The notes below the pieces were generated by a model. That model did no database searches. It was not told the origin of the DNA and was given only the letters and a program-made list of their open reading frames with translations. A DNA stretch of 64,000 nucleotides from Anaerolineaceae bacterium (lineage in GTDB: Bacteria > Chloroflexota > Anaerolineae > Aggregatilineales > Phototrophicaceae), in the NCBI GenBank assembly GCA_002699585.1, contig PABP01000009.1, positions 124,001 through 188,000 of the forward strand, written 5' to 3'. The position numbers and the translations under genes were made by a program. Shown here piece after piece: positions 1 to 8,756 of this stretch; within the stretch, counting starts at the first letter, position 1, and every line of letters begins with the position of its first letter.

Positions 1-775
1 TATCGGCCACACGCGGAACTTCAAGCGTTCGCACGGGTTCATTCAGGATGTTCAAGAAGCGACCGCGCGCCGTATCCCAGCGCAGAATCTGCGTATCATA
101 GGTACATAGGTCAGCGGATTCACATATGCGGCGGCTGACAACCATTTCGTTCTGCAAATCCTGGTTGACATCGCCAATCCACACCAGGGCGGGTGGGGCG
201 CTGCCTTCGCTCGATAGGTCAAAACGCAGCCCATAACGTCCATTTTCGCAGCCCAGCACCAGCAGCGTGCCGATCCCTTCCGGCGAAGTAAAGCCCATGA
301 CCAGTTCCGGCTGGCCCTCGCCCGTCAGGTCATCATCACGCACATAGCTTTGCTCGCCCAAGGCGTCCCAATCGTCCAGCACATCGCCGATGCTGCCATA
401 CGTCCCACCCGCATCTAGATAGCTCAACAAGCTACTGATGGCATTTTCGCGGGTGTTGGGTTCATCAGGGACATCGTCATTGCCAGTTTGGGCAGGGCAG
501 GCCTGGAAGTTGGGCGTAGGCGTGGCGCGTCCCGTCTGGGCGATGATTTCCGCGGGGCTGGCCCCGCTGCCGCTGCGGTCGACCAAGGGCCCACTGAGCT
601 GTTGACCGGGTGTCATCGTCGGGAAGGGAATATCGGTAGGTAGCAGCGACGTGGGCGGTGTCGGTTGACAGGCGGCAGCCATCAGCAGCACAATAGCACC
701 GAAAAGGCTAAAAATCAGGCGGCGGGTTTGCAGCCGTCGCCGCGTCAAATCGTGGGCATCCATAGGCGTATCCAT
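1..775 (-). CDS. Secreted lipoprotein, 3' end outside window
   Basis: The reading frame opens at an ATG ending at 775 (a second in-frame ATG is at 763) and stays open to base 1, so about 258 residues are visible and the C terminus is missing. A basic start (LTRRRLQTRR) leads into a hydrophobic stretch ending in a lipobox (LLMAAAC), so the mature protein is probably lipid-anchored outside the cytoplasmic membrane. A Pro/Thr/Ser-rich spacer follows, then a domain with phrases such as DDDLTGEGQPELVMGF and WIGDVNQDLQNEMVV. These resemble the Asp-rich loops of FG-GAP/VCBS-like propeller repeats, but I cannot assign a family. It is divergent from the GNAT gene at 816. Function unknown; the lipoprotein call is solid. 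Confidence 0.75.
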   Translation of the reverse strand, partial: MDTPMDAHDLTRRRLQTRRLIFSLFGAIVLLMAAACQPTPPTSLLPTDIPFPTMTPGQQLSGPLVDRSGSGASPAEIIAQTGRATPTPNFQACPAQTGNDDVPDEPNTRENAISSLLSYLDAGGTYGSIGDVLDDWDALGEQSYVRDDDLTGEGQPELVMGFTSPEGIGTLLVLGCENGRYGLRFDLSSEGSAPPALVWIGDVNQDLQNEMVVSRRICESADLCTYDTQILRWDTARGRFLNILNEPVRTLEVPRVAD

Positions 776-815
776 AGCTCGGAAGTATACACCAGCCATC
801 ACCCATAGGAAAGTC

Positions 816-1274
816 ATGCCGACCACAGCAACGCACTCCATTGACCCCCAAAGCATCCATCTGCGTGATGCCACTGCTGCTGACGATGCCACTATCAAGC
901 GGCTGATCCGACAGGCACACCTGGACCCCACATCGCTGAAGTGGGCGCATTTCATGGTCGCTGAGCACAACAGTCGCATTGTCGGTTTTGGTCAGGTGAA
1001 ACCGTATCCGGGCTGCAACGAAATCGGCAGTTTGCTGACGCTGCCGCGCTATCGTGGCCTGGGCATCGCCAGCCGTTTGATGAACGCCTTAGAAGCCCGT
1101 GCAGGTGTGCCGTTGTACCTGCTGTGCCTGCAAAAGATGGTCCCATTTTATGAGCAGCACGGCTATGAAACCATTGGCTGGTGGCAGGCCCCGGCTTTCC
1201 TCAAGCTAAAGCTGCTGCCGACCTTCCTCATGCGTTTATTGGGTATGCGTGCGCATGTCATGGTCAAGCGCTAA
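816..1274 (+). CDS. GNAT-family N-acetyltransferase
   Basis: This 152-residue protein has the single-domain GNAT layout. The acetyl-CoA pyrophosphate-binding motif A is visible as YRGLGIASRLM (fits R/Q-x-x-G-x-G/A) after a beta-strand EIGSLLTLP, and the C-terminal motif B region (MVPFYEQHGYETIGWW) is intact. Such enzymes move an acetyl group from acetyl-CoA to an amine; the substrate cannot be read from sequence. It stands alone on the plus strand between two minus-strand genes, with a hairpin just after its stop. The N-terminal 15 residues before the fold are unremarkable, so a slightly later start is possible. Confidence 0.85.
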   Translation: MPTTATHSIDPQSIHLRDATAADDATIKRLIRQAHLDPTSLKWAHFMVAEHNSRIVGFGQVKPYPGCNEIGSLLTLPRYRGLGIASRLMNALEARAGVPLYLLCLQKMVPFYEQHGYETIGWWQAPAFLKLKLLPTFLMRLLGMRAHVMVKR

Positions 1275-1295
1275 AACGTGATGGTGTAAACAAAA

Positions 1296-1323
1296 ACAGG
1301 GCATGGCCATTGCCACACCCTGT
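1296..1323 (-). terminator. Hairpin terminator between convergent genes
   Basis: ACAGGG (1296-1301) pairs with CCCTGT (1318-1323), with an inner TGGC/GCCA stem and a two-base internal mismatch. Read on the minus strand it is followed by a T run (complement of 1292-1296), so it best serves the minus-strand gene ending at 1349. It may also stop the plus-strand GNAT transcript. Confidence 0.6.
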
Positions 1324-1348
1324 CACGTTTAAAATAGGCTTGCTTGGC

Positions 1349-2272
1349 TTAGTCGCTTGCCAACTGCTCAACAGTGCTCAAATCACGACGGGCATTGCGC
1401 CAGCGCAACCAGATCGACCCCAGCAGCACGATGAAAATAGCTGCTGTCACCGCCAGGCCCAGGTACAGATAAGCAGTATTGTCGCTGGTGATGAAGAACC
1501 CACCCAGCAGGGTGTAGTTATAGGCATCGACCATCTGGGTGGCATCGGCATCGCCAATCGCGATAGCCACATAATCGGTTACGCCAAAGTTAAGGCCATA
1601 GCCGGTGACGGTTGTGCCGTCGATATCATAGGTCGCACTTTCCCAATCGCCACTGGGCAGGGAAACCGTCTCGATAGTTGGTTCAGGCAGCTCATCAATA
1701 GCGGCGATACCCAGTGATTCAATAGCCTGCTCGATACCCGGCAGCGTCGTGTCTTCTTCCCAAGTGCGGTCGACCAGCGGCATATAGACGGCGACTTCCG
1801 GGTCGTCCTCAATGAATGCGATCACATAGCGGCGACCTTCCTCGATTTTGCTGAGGATCGACACGTTGCTATTGCCTTCATCGTAATAACGTTGTTCCCA
1901 GGTGCCATCGGCTGTGTTGACGCGATTGCTGAAGATCGGCTCGCTGGTGATGGTTGCGCCCAGGGCTTCGGCAGCGACCTCGGTCGGGTCGTCGCCTTCG
2001 CCTGTGGCGGTCGTCACGATGCGGGCCTGTAAGTCCGGGTTGAGGAAGAAGGCGGTCTTGTCATCGCTCTCATCGACCCATGTCGTCAGCACCGGCACGT
2101 TAAAGCCATCTGCGGAGCTGTAGAAGGGAATTTCCGGCGCTTCTTCTTCGCTCATTTCAGCATCGCTGCTGCCCTCGGCAGCGTCTTCCTGGGCATATAG
2201 GGGCAGTGCCACTAGTAGCAGCATTCCGCCGATAATCAGCCACTTAGCCCAGCCAAATTGTCGATTTTTCAT
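1349..2272 (-). CDS. Exported membrane-anchored protein of unknown function, last gene of ccm cluster
   Basis: The 307-residue product has a signal peptide (about residues 1-27, ending LPLYAQ), an acidic exported region, and one C-terminal transmembrane segment (about 268-292) followed by a short basic tail. It would therefore face outward with a C-terminal anchor. The start codon overlaps the ccmC stop (ATGA, 2269-2272), which shows translational coupling to the heme exporter. The globular part alternates short beta-strands and loops and vaguely recalls the N-terminal half of the DsbA-like protein at 4595. I do not recognise a family. Context suggests a role beside cytochrome c maturation, but this is inference only. 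Confidence 0.7.
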   Translation of the reverse strand: MKNRQFGWAKWLIIGGMLLLVALPLYAQEDAAEGSSDAEMSEEEAPEIPFYSSADGFNVPVLTTWVDESDDKTAFFLNPDLQARIVTTATGEGDDPTEVAAEALGATITSEPIFSNRVNTADGTWEQRYYDEGNSNVSILSKIEEGRRYVIAFIEDDPEVAVYMPLVDRTWEEDTTLPGIEQAIESLGIAAIDELPEPTIETVSLPSGDWESATYDIDGTTVTGYGLNFGVTDYVAIAIGDADATQMVDAYNYTLLGGFFITSDNTAYLYLGLAVTAAIFIVLLGSIWLRWRNARRDLSTVEQLASD

Positions 2273-3012
2273 GCGCTTAGTACTTCCATTTTCTTGCGAT
2301 TGACCCAGTCAAGCATATTCTCTAGCCGGATGCGATACCACATCAGCGTGACAGGGACCAGCAGGCCCCAGATGACCAAACCCACCATCAGCGCCGTGAC
2401 CACGCCGTCGCTTGCTGCAAAAGTACCCTGGGCGTTCTGTGGGCTGTTGCCGACCACGGTCGGGTGGATAGTATCTTCTCTAAAACGAATGATGAACAGC
2501 GTCAGCAGCACCGTGGCAAATGCCAGGATGCCGTATACGCTGGCGAAGCGGCGGCGCGTGTCCATGTTGTCGATGCCTGCTCGCAGCATCATGTAGGCTG
2601 CATAGGTCAGCACCATGATGGCTTCCGATGTCAGGCGCGGGTCCCACGTCCACCAGGTATTCCAGATAGGCCGTGCCCAGATCGAACCGGTAATCAGGTT
2701 AATCATTGCAAAGGCGAAGCCGACTTCCACCCCGGCCACAGCCAGACGGTCCCACTTCGGATCGCGCTTCCATAGATACATGATGCCACCCAGGACAGTC
2801 GCCCCAAAGGCCAGGAACGCACCAAAAAATGCGGGCATGTGCACGTAAAAAATACGCTGCACTTCGCCTTGTTCGATGTCTGTCCCGGCAATGTTCAGGG
2901 CAAACACCAGTGCTATGACCACACCAATCACCGTTACCAGCGTCAGAATACGCAGGAGATTGGGTGCCGGTGTAGGCGCTTGGGCGAAATCTTTTGGTTT
3001 TGCTTGTGCCAT
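2269..3012 (-). CDS. ccmC: Cytochrome c maturation protein CcmC
   Basis: CcmC is the membrane protein of system I cytochrome c biogenesis that loads heme onto CcmE. This 247-residue protein has six hydrophobic segments and the family's tryptophan-rich signature WNTWWTWDPRLT at 117-128. Two external histidines, in YVHMP (H58) and TIHPTVV (H183), match the heme ligands known in the family. It lies downstream of ccmB by about 125 bp and overlaps the next gene by ATGA. The first 20 residues are hydrophilic and Pro/Ala-rich. CcmC and CcmF share the WWD domain, but the short length fits CcmC. Confidence 0.92.
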   Translation of the reverse strand: MAQAKPKDFAQAPTPAPNLLRILTLVTVIGVVIALVFALNIAGTDIEQGEVQRIFYVHMPAFFGAFLAFGATVLGGIMYLWKRDPKWDRLAVAGVEVGFAFAMINLITGSIWARPIWNTWWTWDPRLTSEAIMVLTYAAYMMLRAGIDNMDTRRRFASVYGILAFATVLLTLFIIRFREDTIHPTVVGNSPQNAQGTFAASDGVVTALMVGLVIWGLLVPVTLMWYRIRLENMLDWVNRKKMEVLSA

Positions 3013-3138
3013 GCTAAACCCCTTAAAACCTACAAAAAACTATAGACGGATTGGCAAATTATAGCAGGTTTCGATGATGAAAAAAGGAAGTGAGACGGAT
3101 GTTACCCTGCTTTGATGCTTTATGTTTGCGCTTTATGG

Positions 3139-3816
3139 CTACTCTTCAATGATGAAACCAAAGGTGAAGAAACAAAGAACCATGTAAATTACATCCATGA
3201 CCAGCAGAATTTGCGGCCAGCTAATCCACAGATCAGTTGGGTCGCCGCTGATGATCGACGTTGTGGCGCGTACAGACGCCAGCAGCACTGGTAGCACAAT
3301 CGGCAGCATAGCAATCGACAGCAGGGCATCGCGCGCCCGTGTCTGGGCGGTCATCGCTGCCAGCAGTGTGCCCGTCGTGCTAATGCCGAAAATGCCCAGG
3401 ACCAGGATCACCAGCACCCAGGGCGTAATCAGTGTGATGTTATACAGCAGAGTGCCCAATGGCAGCAAGATCAAACCGACCAGTAGCACCACCACAAAGT
3501 TCCCCAGGAACTTGCCCAGGAACAGGGCGCTGCGGTCCACGGGTGCTAGCAACAGTGCGTCGAAGCTCCCTTGCTCACGCTCAGAACTCATGCTGCGGTT
3601 GAGGCCAATAATGCTGGCAAAGGCCACCGTCACCCAGATGACGCCGCTAATAGCTGTCTCGCGTGCTTCACGGTCCATTTCCAGGGCGAAGCTGAAGATG
3701 AGCACGCTCAACAGCGCGAATAGGCCCATCACGCTCAACAGCTCACGGCTGCGTATCTCGGCTAGCATATCCTTGCGCAGGATGGCGAATGTCACCTGCC
3801 AGAAACCGGTTTTCAT
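3139..3816 (-). CDS. ccmB: Heme exporter permease CcmB
   Basis: CcmB is the integral membrane subunit of the CcmAB ABC complex that uses ATP to release holo-CcmE from CcmC. The 225 residues hold about six transmembrane segments and the cytoplasmic stretch SSEREQGSFDALLLAPVDRS, which is characteristic of the family. Its ATG overlaps the ccmA stop (3813-3816), the usual arrangement for coupled ABC subunits. A gap of about 125 bp before ccmC holds no gene and no clear terminator, so ccmABC is probably a single transcript. Confidence 0.9.
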   Translation of the reverse strand: MKTGFWQVTFAILRKDMLAEIRSRELLSVMGLFALLSVLIFSFALEMDREARETAISGVIWVTVAFASIIGLNRSMSSEREQGSFDALLLAPVDRSALFLGKFLGNFVVVLLVGLILLPLGTLLYNITLITPWVLVILVLGIFGISTTGTLLAAMTAQTRARDALLSIAMLPIVLPVLLASVRATTSIISGDPTDLWISWPQILLVMDVIYMVLCFFTFGFIIEE

Positions 3817-4592
3817 GAGGCAGGCTCCACACTTGTTTCGATACGCGGTTGGGGCGCGTCACTGGGAATTTTGTCGGCAATAGCCTGTGCATATACGCTC
3901 GCTAGTTGATGCTCAGCGATAGCTACAGCTTGCTTATCCAGCACCACTCGCCCCCGATTAAGGATCATGACGCGCGTGGCGACCTGCTGGGCGCGTTCCA
4001 GCAAATGCGTGGAAATCATCATGGTTTGGCCGTCCTGGTGCGTGTGCCGGATGATGTCATCCAGCATGGCTGCCGCATCCTGATCCAACCCGCTGTATGG
4101 CTCATCAAAGAGCAGCACATGCGGTGAATGCAAGAGCGCGCGGGCGATGCTCAGGCGCTGCTGCATGCCTCTGGAAAATGTCCGAACCAGGCTTTCCGCA
4201 CGTTTGGTCAGGCCGACCTGTTCCAGCAGAGCGGCGATGCGGTCATCGCGTTCGTTCTTCGGCACATCATACAACCGCGCGAAGAAGACCAGATTTTCAC
4301 GGGCCGTCAGGTTGCCATACAGCAGTGACTGATGGCTGACCATGCCAATCTGGGCGCGCACGGCGGCAGCTTCTTTGGGCATCTGCCAACCGCCGATTTC
4401 AATCGTTCCCGATGATGGCTTGATGAGGCCTGCAATCAAACGCAGCAGCGTGGATTTACCGCTGCCGTTTGGTCCCAATAAGGCCACACAGTCGCCCTGT
4501 GCCACGTCGAGGTCAAGCTGACGCAGCACAGGGATAAAATCGTAAATCTTGACGAGTTCTCGTATGGAGAGAACCGCAGGTGTGTCACTCAT
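3813..4592 (-). CDS. ccmA: Heme exporter ATP-binding protein CcmA
   Basis: This is the ABC ATPase of the CcmAB complex in system I cytochrome c maturation. The 259 residues carry Walker A (LLGPNGSGKST), the ABC signature in the form FSRGMQQRLSIARAL, Walker B (VLLFDEPYSGLD) and the switch histidine (ISTHLLE). A short C-terminal extension after the nucleotide-binding domain (Pro/Ser-rich) is unusual but harmless. It starts 2 bp after the stop of the DsbA-like gene and overlaps ccmB, so all three are co-transcribed. The family assignment relies partly on context, because CcmA resembles other small export ATPases. Confidence 0.88.
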   Translation of the reverse strand: MSDTPAVLSIRELVKIYDFIPVLRQLDLDVAQGDCVALLGPNGSGKSTLLRLIAGLIKPSSGTIEIGGWQMPKEAAAVRAQIGMVSHQSLLYGNLTARENLVFFARLYDVPKNERDDRIAALLEQVGLTKRAESLVRTFSRGMQQRLSIARALLHSPHVLLFDEPYSGLDQDAAAMLDDIIRHTHQDGQTMMISTHLLERAQQVATRVMILNRGRVVLDKQAVAIAEHQLASVYAQAIADKIPSDAPQPRIETSVEPAS

Positions 4593-4594
4593 GC

Positions 4595-5860
4595 TCAGGA
4601 GCCACTGCTTTCTTCGGTGGTATCGTCAGAGCTATCATCGCTGCTGTCACTAGAAGCATCGTCTGCGCTGTCGTCTGATGTATCATCAGCAGGCGCTTCT
4701 TCGACGGTGTCTTCGGTTGCGGCGTCTTCAGCCGGGGCGATGCCCAGGGCTTCATCGATGGTGGCATTCAGGATAATCGGCGCAAAGCCTTCCAGCAGCT
4801 CGCCATTGACCGAAAGGGCTGGTGTGCCCGTATAGCCGGGGACCTCGCGTGCATAGGCTTCAGCGACGTTCACGATTTCAGCCGTTTCGCCAGCTTCCAT
4901 GCATGCATAGAAAGCCTCTTCGTCCAGGTCCAACTGGGACAGGCTTGCGTCGATGCGTGAGGGAATGAAGGCCGTGCCACCGCGTTCTTGGACCTTGTAA
5001 AGTGCATCGTAGTAGGGCCAGAACTGGCCTTGTTCGCCAGCACATAGGGCGACCTGCGCGGCATAGACGCCATTGGGTACGTTACCCGTGCTGGCGATGG
5101 GCACATACGTAAATTCGACCTCACCGGCGACGATACGCTCGAAAAGGCCACCATAGACTTCCTCATGGAATACGCGGCAGGCCGGGCAGGCGAAGCTGCC
5201 AATTTCCTGGACTTTGGCGTCCGTATCCGGGTTGCCAATGACCGGGAAACCTTCTTCGGTTTCGCGTTGTTCAAGCGTACTGTAGACTTCTGCGCGCTCA
5301 AGCAGTTCTTCATCGAACAGCGGCGTCAGGCTGGCTTCGACGTTGGCAAAAATTGCCTGTACAGTTTCAAGAGACTCATCCAGGCGTTCGGTTGGCCCAA
5401 CGACCGTGCCCACCAAGTACAGGTCATCCATGACGTAGCGTCCGAAGGCATAGGCGGTGGCATCTTCTTCCGTGATGCTCAACTGGGCGACAGTCACGCC
5501 CGCAAATTCCGCTTCGACAATTTCTGGGCCATCCTCGGCGACGCCGAGCAGGGTTTGCAGTTGCTCGACAGCCGGCTGTGGATCAGTGCCGTAGGGCACG
5601 CCTGCCAGGATGAAACGCATCACCACCGGATCTTCAGGAATCGTCGGATTTTCTTCTTCGGCCAGGGCAGCGATGTCGAAGTCGGCAGCCAGGGTCATGC
5701 CATTGGGGTCCAGCAGCGCGCCCCAGTCTTCCGGCAAGCGCAGGGTGACTTCATTGAGGGTGACTTCTTGTGGTAGCTCGATGTCATCCTGCGCCTGGGT
5801 CGCCACGACAGCGATCAGCAGTAGCAGGGCGAGCAAAACATAACGGGTTAAACGGATCAT
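4595..5860 (-). CDS. Exported DsbA/thioredoxin-fold protein with extra N-terminal domain
   Basis: The 421-residue product has a signal peptide (to about residue 24), an unassigned domain (about 30-180) and a DsbA-like thioredoxin domain (about 205-370). The active site is FACPACR, a CPAC redox pair at 225-228, and the cis-proline loop is YTGTPALSVNG. The last 35-40 residues are a Ser/Asp repeat tail. I chose the ATG at 5860 over an in-frame TTG at 5863 because AGGAAAG lies at good distance. Sitting directly before ccmA, it may keep apocytochrome CXXCH thiols reduced, the role of CcmG/CcmH in other system I clusters; that role is inferred. Confidence 0.8.
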   Translation of the reverse strand: MIRLTRYVLLALLLLIAVVATQAQDDIELPQEVTLNEVTLRLPEDWGALLDPNGMTLAADFDIAALAEEENPTIPEDPVVMRFILAGVPYGTDPQPAVEQLQTLLGVAEDGPEIVEAEFAGVTVAQLSITEEDATAYAFGRYVMDDLYLVGTVVGPTERLDESLETVQAIFANVEASLTPLFDEELLERAEVYSTLEQRETEEGFPVIGNPDTDAKVQEIGSFACPACRVFHEEVYGGLFERIVAGEVEFTYVPIASTGNVPNGVYAAQVALCAGEQGQFWPYYDALYKVQERGGTAFIPSRIDASLSQLDLDEEAFYACMEAGETAEIVNVAEAYAREVPGYTGTPALSVNGELLEGFAPIILNATIDEALGIAPAEDAATEDTVEEAPADDTSDDSADDASSDSSDDSSDDTTEESSGS

Positions 5861-5942
5861 CAAATCTTTCCTCTCCTAAAGGGTTGTAACTATTTTGCGT
5901 GTAACGTGTCAACGACAAACGTCGCAAATTCTGACGTTCAGG

Positions 5943-7823
5943 TTACGATTCCTGGCTCTCGGACATCAGGGCTGTGAGCCGTGTTTTAAGATCAGCCCGT
6001 TGGCGGCGGTACAAATCATGGTTAATCTGGCCTTGATCGTGCATGGCATCCAGCTCGGCAATTTGCCGGATCAACTGCTGAATTTCCACATCCGCCGACG
6101 GACCCCGTCGGCTGCGCCAGATGAACAGGCCGATAATCAATACCAACACCAGGACAATAATCAGGATAACAGGCAGGACGGCATCCGACGAGACCGCGGT
6201 TGTCTGACTTGCCGGGTTGCTGAGCGAGCCTTGCAGCGTATAAGCCAGCGACGCACCGCTGTCGGCGGTCACATTGCCACTGAATACCCGGTAGTCGATG
6301 CCGCCGATGGTCTGCGACTCTGTTGGCAGCAGCATATCGCTGACGAGGTCGATATTTGATGGAGCGACGTAAACATTGACCTCGCCCACAACCGGATACT
6401 GGAAGGGTTGGTCGATGACCGCTTCGCTTTCATACGGCAGGAAGTAGGCAATGGCGATATCGGTCTCACCCGGTGGGATGGGATCCGCATAGACCAGCGC
6501 ATACTGCTCTTGAACAACCAGGAAACGCGGGTCGTTCAATGGGCTAAGCAGGATCGCACCTGGGGGCAGTTGGATCAGCAGCGATACCACGCCCTGAACG
6601 CCACTTTCTGTGGGGGCTGTCAGTGAAAACTGGCGGTCGGAGTCGTTCGTAAAGCGGATACGCTGGTTGAATACCAACCCCGATGTCAGTTCGCCCACGT
6701 CGAGTTGGTCACGGGCGATGGTCGTATCAATCTGGTTGACGCTGATGACACTGGTATCGTCAGTGGTTTCGTACAACGTCAGGTCGATGGTATTTTCGAC
6801 TAGCAATTGGTCGCCGGGCAACACATCACTGATGAAGAACTGCTCGTTGTAGGTCACATAGACCACATAATCTTGCTCTGGCGCTACCGGAACATCGGCG
6901 AAGCTGTAGCTGCCATCGGGCTGCATGGGCACGCTCATGGACTGTACGCCGACGTCTTGTGCGCCATAGCGCAAATTGACATCCATGCTGGTGGGCAGGG
7001 TCGCGCCTGCGCTGCCCATGCGGATCATGCCACTGATGGTTGTGGTTTCGCCAGCCTGTGCCAGTCGAATTGCCTCATCGCGTGATGCTTCTGCGTTGGT
7101 CACAGCTAGCGTGCGACTATAAGCGACGATAGCCCAGATGTCCTCTGCGCTGTAGTCTTCGCCGAAAGCAGGCATATTCTCGCCAATGCCCTCGTCGATG
7201 TTGACGAAGAAATTGCGGTCTGTGAGCGTTGCCGTATCAGCTAGATTGGATAGATCAATGGTCTCGCGGCCACTCTCAACCAGCTCTGGGCCATCTCCAC
7301 GCCCAAGCTCACCATGACATTCCAGGCACTCTATCTCATATAGCTCCTGCCCGCGTGCGATCTGCTCCGGCGTTGCCCACAGCGAATGCACATACAGGGC
7401 CACATCCCAGCGTTCTTGCTGCGTCAGTTCATCGGCCCAGGGCGGCATCAGCGCGTCGATGTTGCCGTCCGTGATGATGCTGTAATAGTCAGCCGGGGTT
7501 TGGCTGCGAACGTGGTCCGCATCCAGGAAGGAGGGCATCGCCGGAATGCTGCCATCCTGCACCAGCGAACCCTGGCCATCGCCTGTTATCCCGTGACACT
7601 CTGTGCAGTGTCGTTGGAAGATGGCCGCGCCATTATAGAGATCAGGTGTTTGTTGGGGGGTATCATCGGCGGTAAAAGTGGGTGCGCTGGCCGGGGTGAC
7701 CGTAGCCACCACTTCTTGCTCGCCAGCCAATCCGCCGCAAGCGCTCAAGAGGCTTGCCACCAGGGCGACAGCCAGTAAAAACAGTATGCGCCTGTATCGT
7801 ACGGAATGCCGTGCGTCACTCAT
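5943..7823 (-). CDS. Diheme cytochrome c lipoprotein with membrane anchor
   Basis: The 626-residue protein starts with a lipoprotein signal (LLSACG, Cys29). It has two class I cytochrome c domains, with CTECH at 73-77 and CLECH at 166-170. A likely axial Met lies in ALMPPW for the first, and in NMPAFG for the second. An extracytoplasmic beta-rich region spans about 245-540, with a transmembrane helix at about 553-575. A basic, coiled-coil-like tail then ends the chain and resembles a SHOCT-type segment (about 585-622). It sits between ccmE and the DsbA-like gene, where other genomes often carry ccmF/ccmH. It is probably an electron carrier fixed at both ends to the membrane; its partners are unknown. 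Confidence 0.82.
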   Translation of the reverse strand: MSDARHSVRYRRILFLLAVALVASLLSACGGLAGEQEVVATVTPASAPTFTADDTPQQTPDLYNGAAIFQRHCTECHGITGDGQGSLVQDGSIPAMPSFLDADHVRSQTPADYYSIITDGNIDALMPPWADELTQQERWDVALYVHSLWATPEQIARGQELYEIECLECHGELGRGDGPELVESGRETIDLSNLADTATLTDRNFFVNIDEGIGENMPAFGEDYSAEDIWAIVAYSRTLAVTNAEASRDEAIRLAQAGETTTISGMIRMGSAGATLPTSMDVNLRYGAQDVGVQSMSVPMQPDGSYSFADVPVAPEQDYVVYVTYNEQFFISDVLPGDQLLVENTIDLTLYETTDDTSVISVNQIDTTIARDQLDVGELTSGLVFNQRIRFTNDSDRQFSLTAPTESGVQGVVSLLIQLPPGAILLSPLNDPRFLVVQEQYALVYADPIPPGETDIAIAYFLPYESEAVIDQPFQYPVVGEVNVYVAPSNIDLVSDMLLPTESQTIGGIDYRVFSGNVTADSGASLAYTLQGSLSNPASQTTAVSSDAVLPVILIIVLVLVLIIGLFIWRSRRGPSADVEIQQLIRQIAELDAMHDQGQINHDLYRRQRADLKTRLTALMSESQES

Positions 7824-7993
7824 GGGAATCTACGCCTAACATGCGGTTGCTGCGGTAGAGCCAGCGGGTCGCCAGTGCGTGGCGACCCCGCGTATCGGGC
7901 AAGTTCCCCGTGGTGGCCGCAACATGCTAGCCCTGATGTCGTGTTGGTTCGCTTGATTGCGTCAAGCGTATCTTGTTCTAGCGATCTAGATGC

Positions 7994-8026
7994 TTACGTG
8001 ACCTGGACGGTTACGCGACCTAGACG
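7994..8026. repeat. Two-copy 17-bp tandem repeat over the ccmE stop
   Basis: TTACGTGACCTGGACG (7994-8009) is followed after one base by TTACGCGACCTAGACG (8011-8026), differing at two positions. The repeat spans the ccmE stop codon. The surrounding 7824-8019 stretch holds no gene. Confidence 0.7.
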
Positions 8027-8568
8027 TTATCTTGCAGATGGATCTCGTCGCCGGGTGTGTTTTCTTCAAAGCGGCTGGGGCACTTCAAGAGCAAGTCAGT
8101 GGCATAGAAGACGCCATCTTCGCCCAGCGTACCTGTCAAAATGGCCTGCGCTTCATGCTGGAGCAGGTCCGGCTTGGCGGTATCTTCGATGAAGACGGGT
8201 AGGGTTGTTGCCCCATCGACGTTGACGGCTTCATGCAGAGCAGTCGCCAGGTCTTCGTATTCATCTGGTAATGTGGCGATGCTAAAGGAAAGTTCACCAG
8301 CATCGCTATTGTACTGGATTGTATCGCCGAAAACGGCACCTGTCAGACGGACGGTCTGGCCGACGTACTCCGGGTTGGCCACGACGTCATCGACACTGAC
8401 GAAGTATTGCGCGCCAGTGCTCGTGCTGGAAATAATCAGCACAGCAACAGCCGCCAAAATCAGCACACCGCCGATAACAAACTTCAACTTCTCGAATTTG
8501 TTGTCGTTCTTTGCTTTTTCGTTGCCAGTATCGGGGCCTGAACCTTTTTGCCAGGTCAATTCAGCCAT
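8020..8568 (-). CDS. ccmE: Heme chaperone CcmE, Cys-type variant
   Basis: CcmE is the membrane-anchored chaperone that binds heme covalently and passes it to apocytochrome c. The 182-residue product has a cytoplasmic start, one transmembrane helix (about 29-48) and a beta-barrel (OB-fold) domain with VSVDDVVANPEYVGQTVRLTG. In well-studied bacterial CcmE the heme-binding residue is a His followed by a Tyr. Here the motif reads KCPSRFEE, with Cys163 at the binding position (as in the known CXXXY variant class) and Phe167 where Tyr is expected. The start is the ATG at 8568, preceded by GGAG; an upstream TTG at 8583 is less likely. The gene is about 190 bp from the diheme lipoprotein gene downstream. 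Confidence 0.88.
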   Translation of the reverse strand: MAELTWQKGSGPDTGNEKAKNDNKFEKLKFVIGGVLILAAVAVLIISSTSTGAQYFVSVDDVVANPEYVGQTVRLTGAVFGDTIQYNSDAGELSFSIATLPDEYEDLATALHEAVNVDGATTLPVFIEDTAKPDLLQHEAQAILTGTLGEDGVFYATDLLLKCPSRFEENTPGDEIHLQDNV

Positions 8569-8756
8569 GTGTTTTTTCTCCAAGAAAGACTAGCCAACCA
8601 GTTTGATGTAAATATTTGCGTACTGATGCTACTTGATATTATGCCTGTTTGTCGCCACTTTTGGGTGTTTTCTCATATAAGACTGCCCGACAATCATAAC
8701 GATTGGATGATGATCGTCACGCGGCTTATCTTATAGCTGCAAACAGGCTGCTTGAA

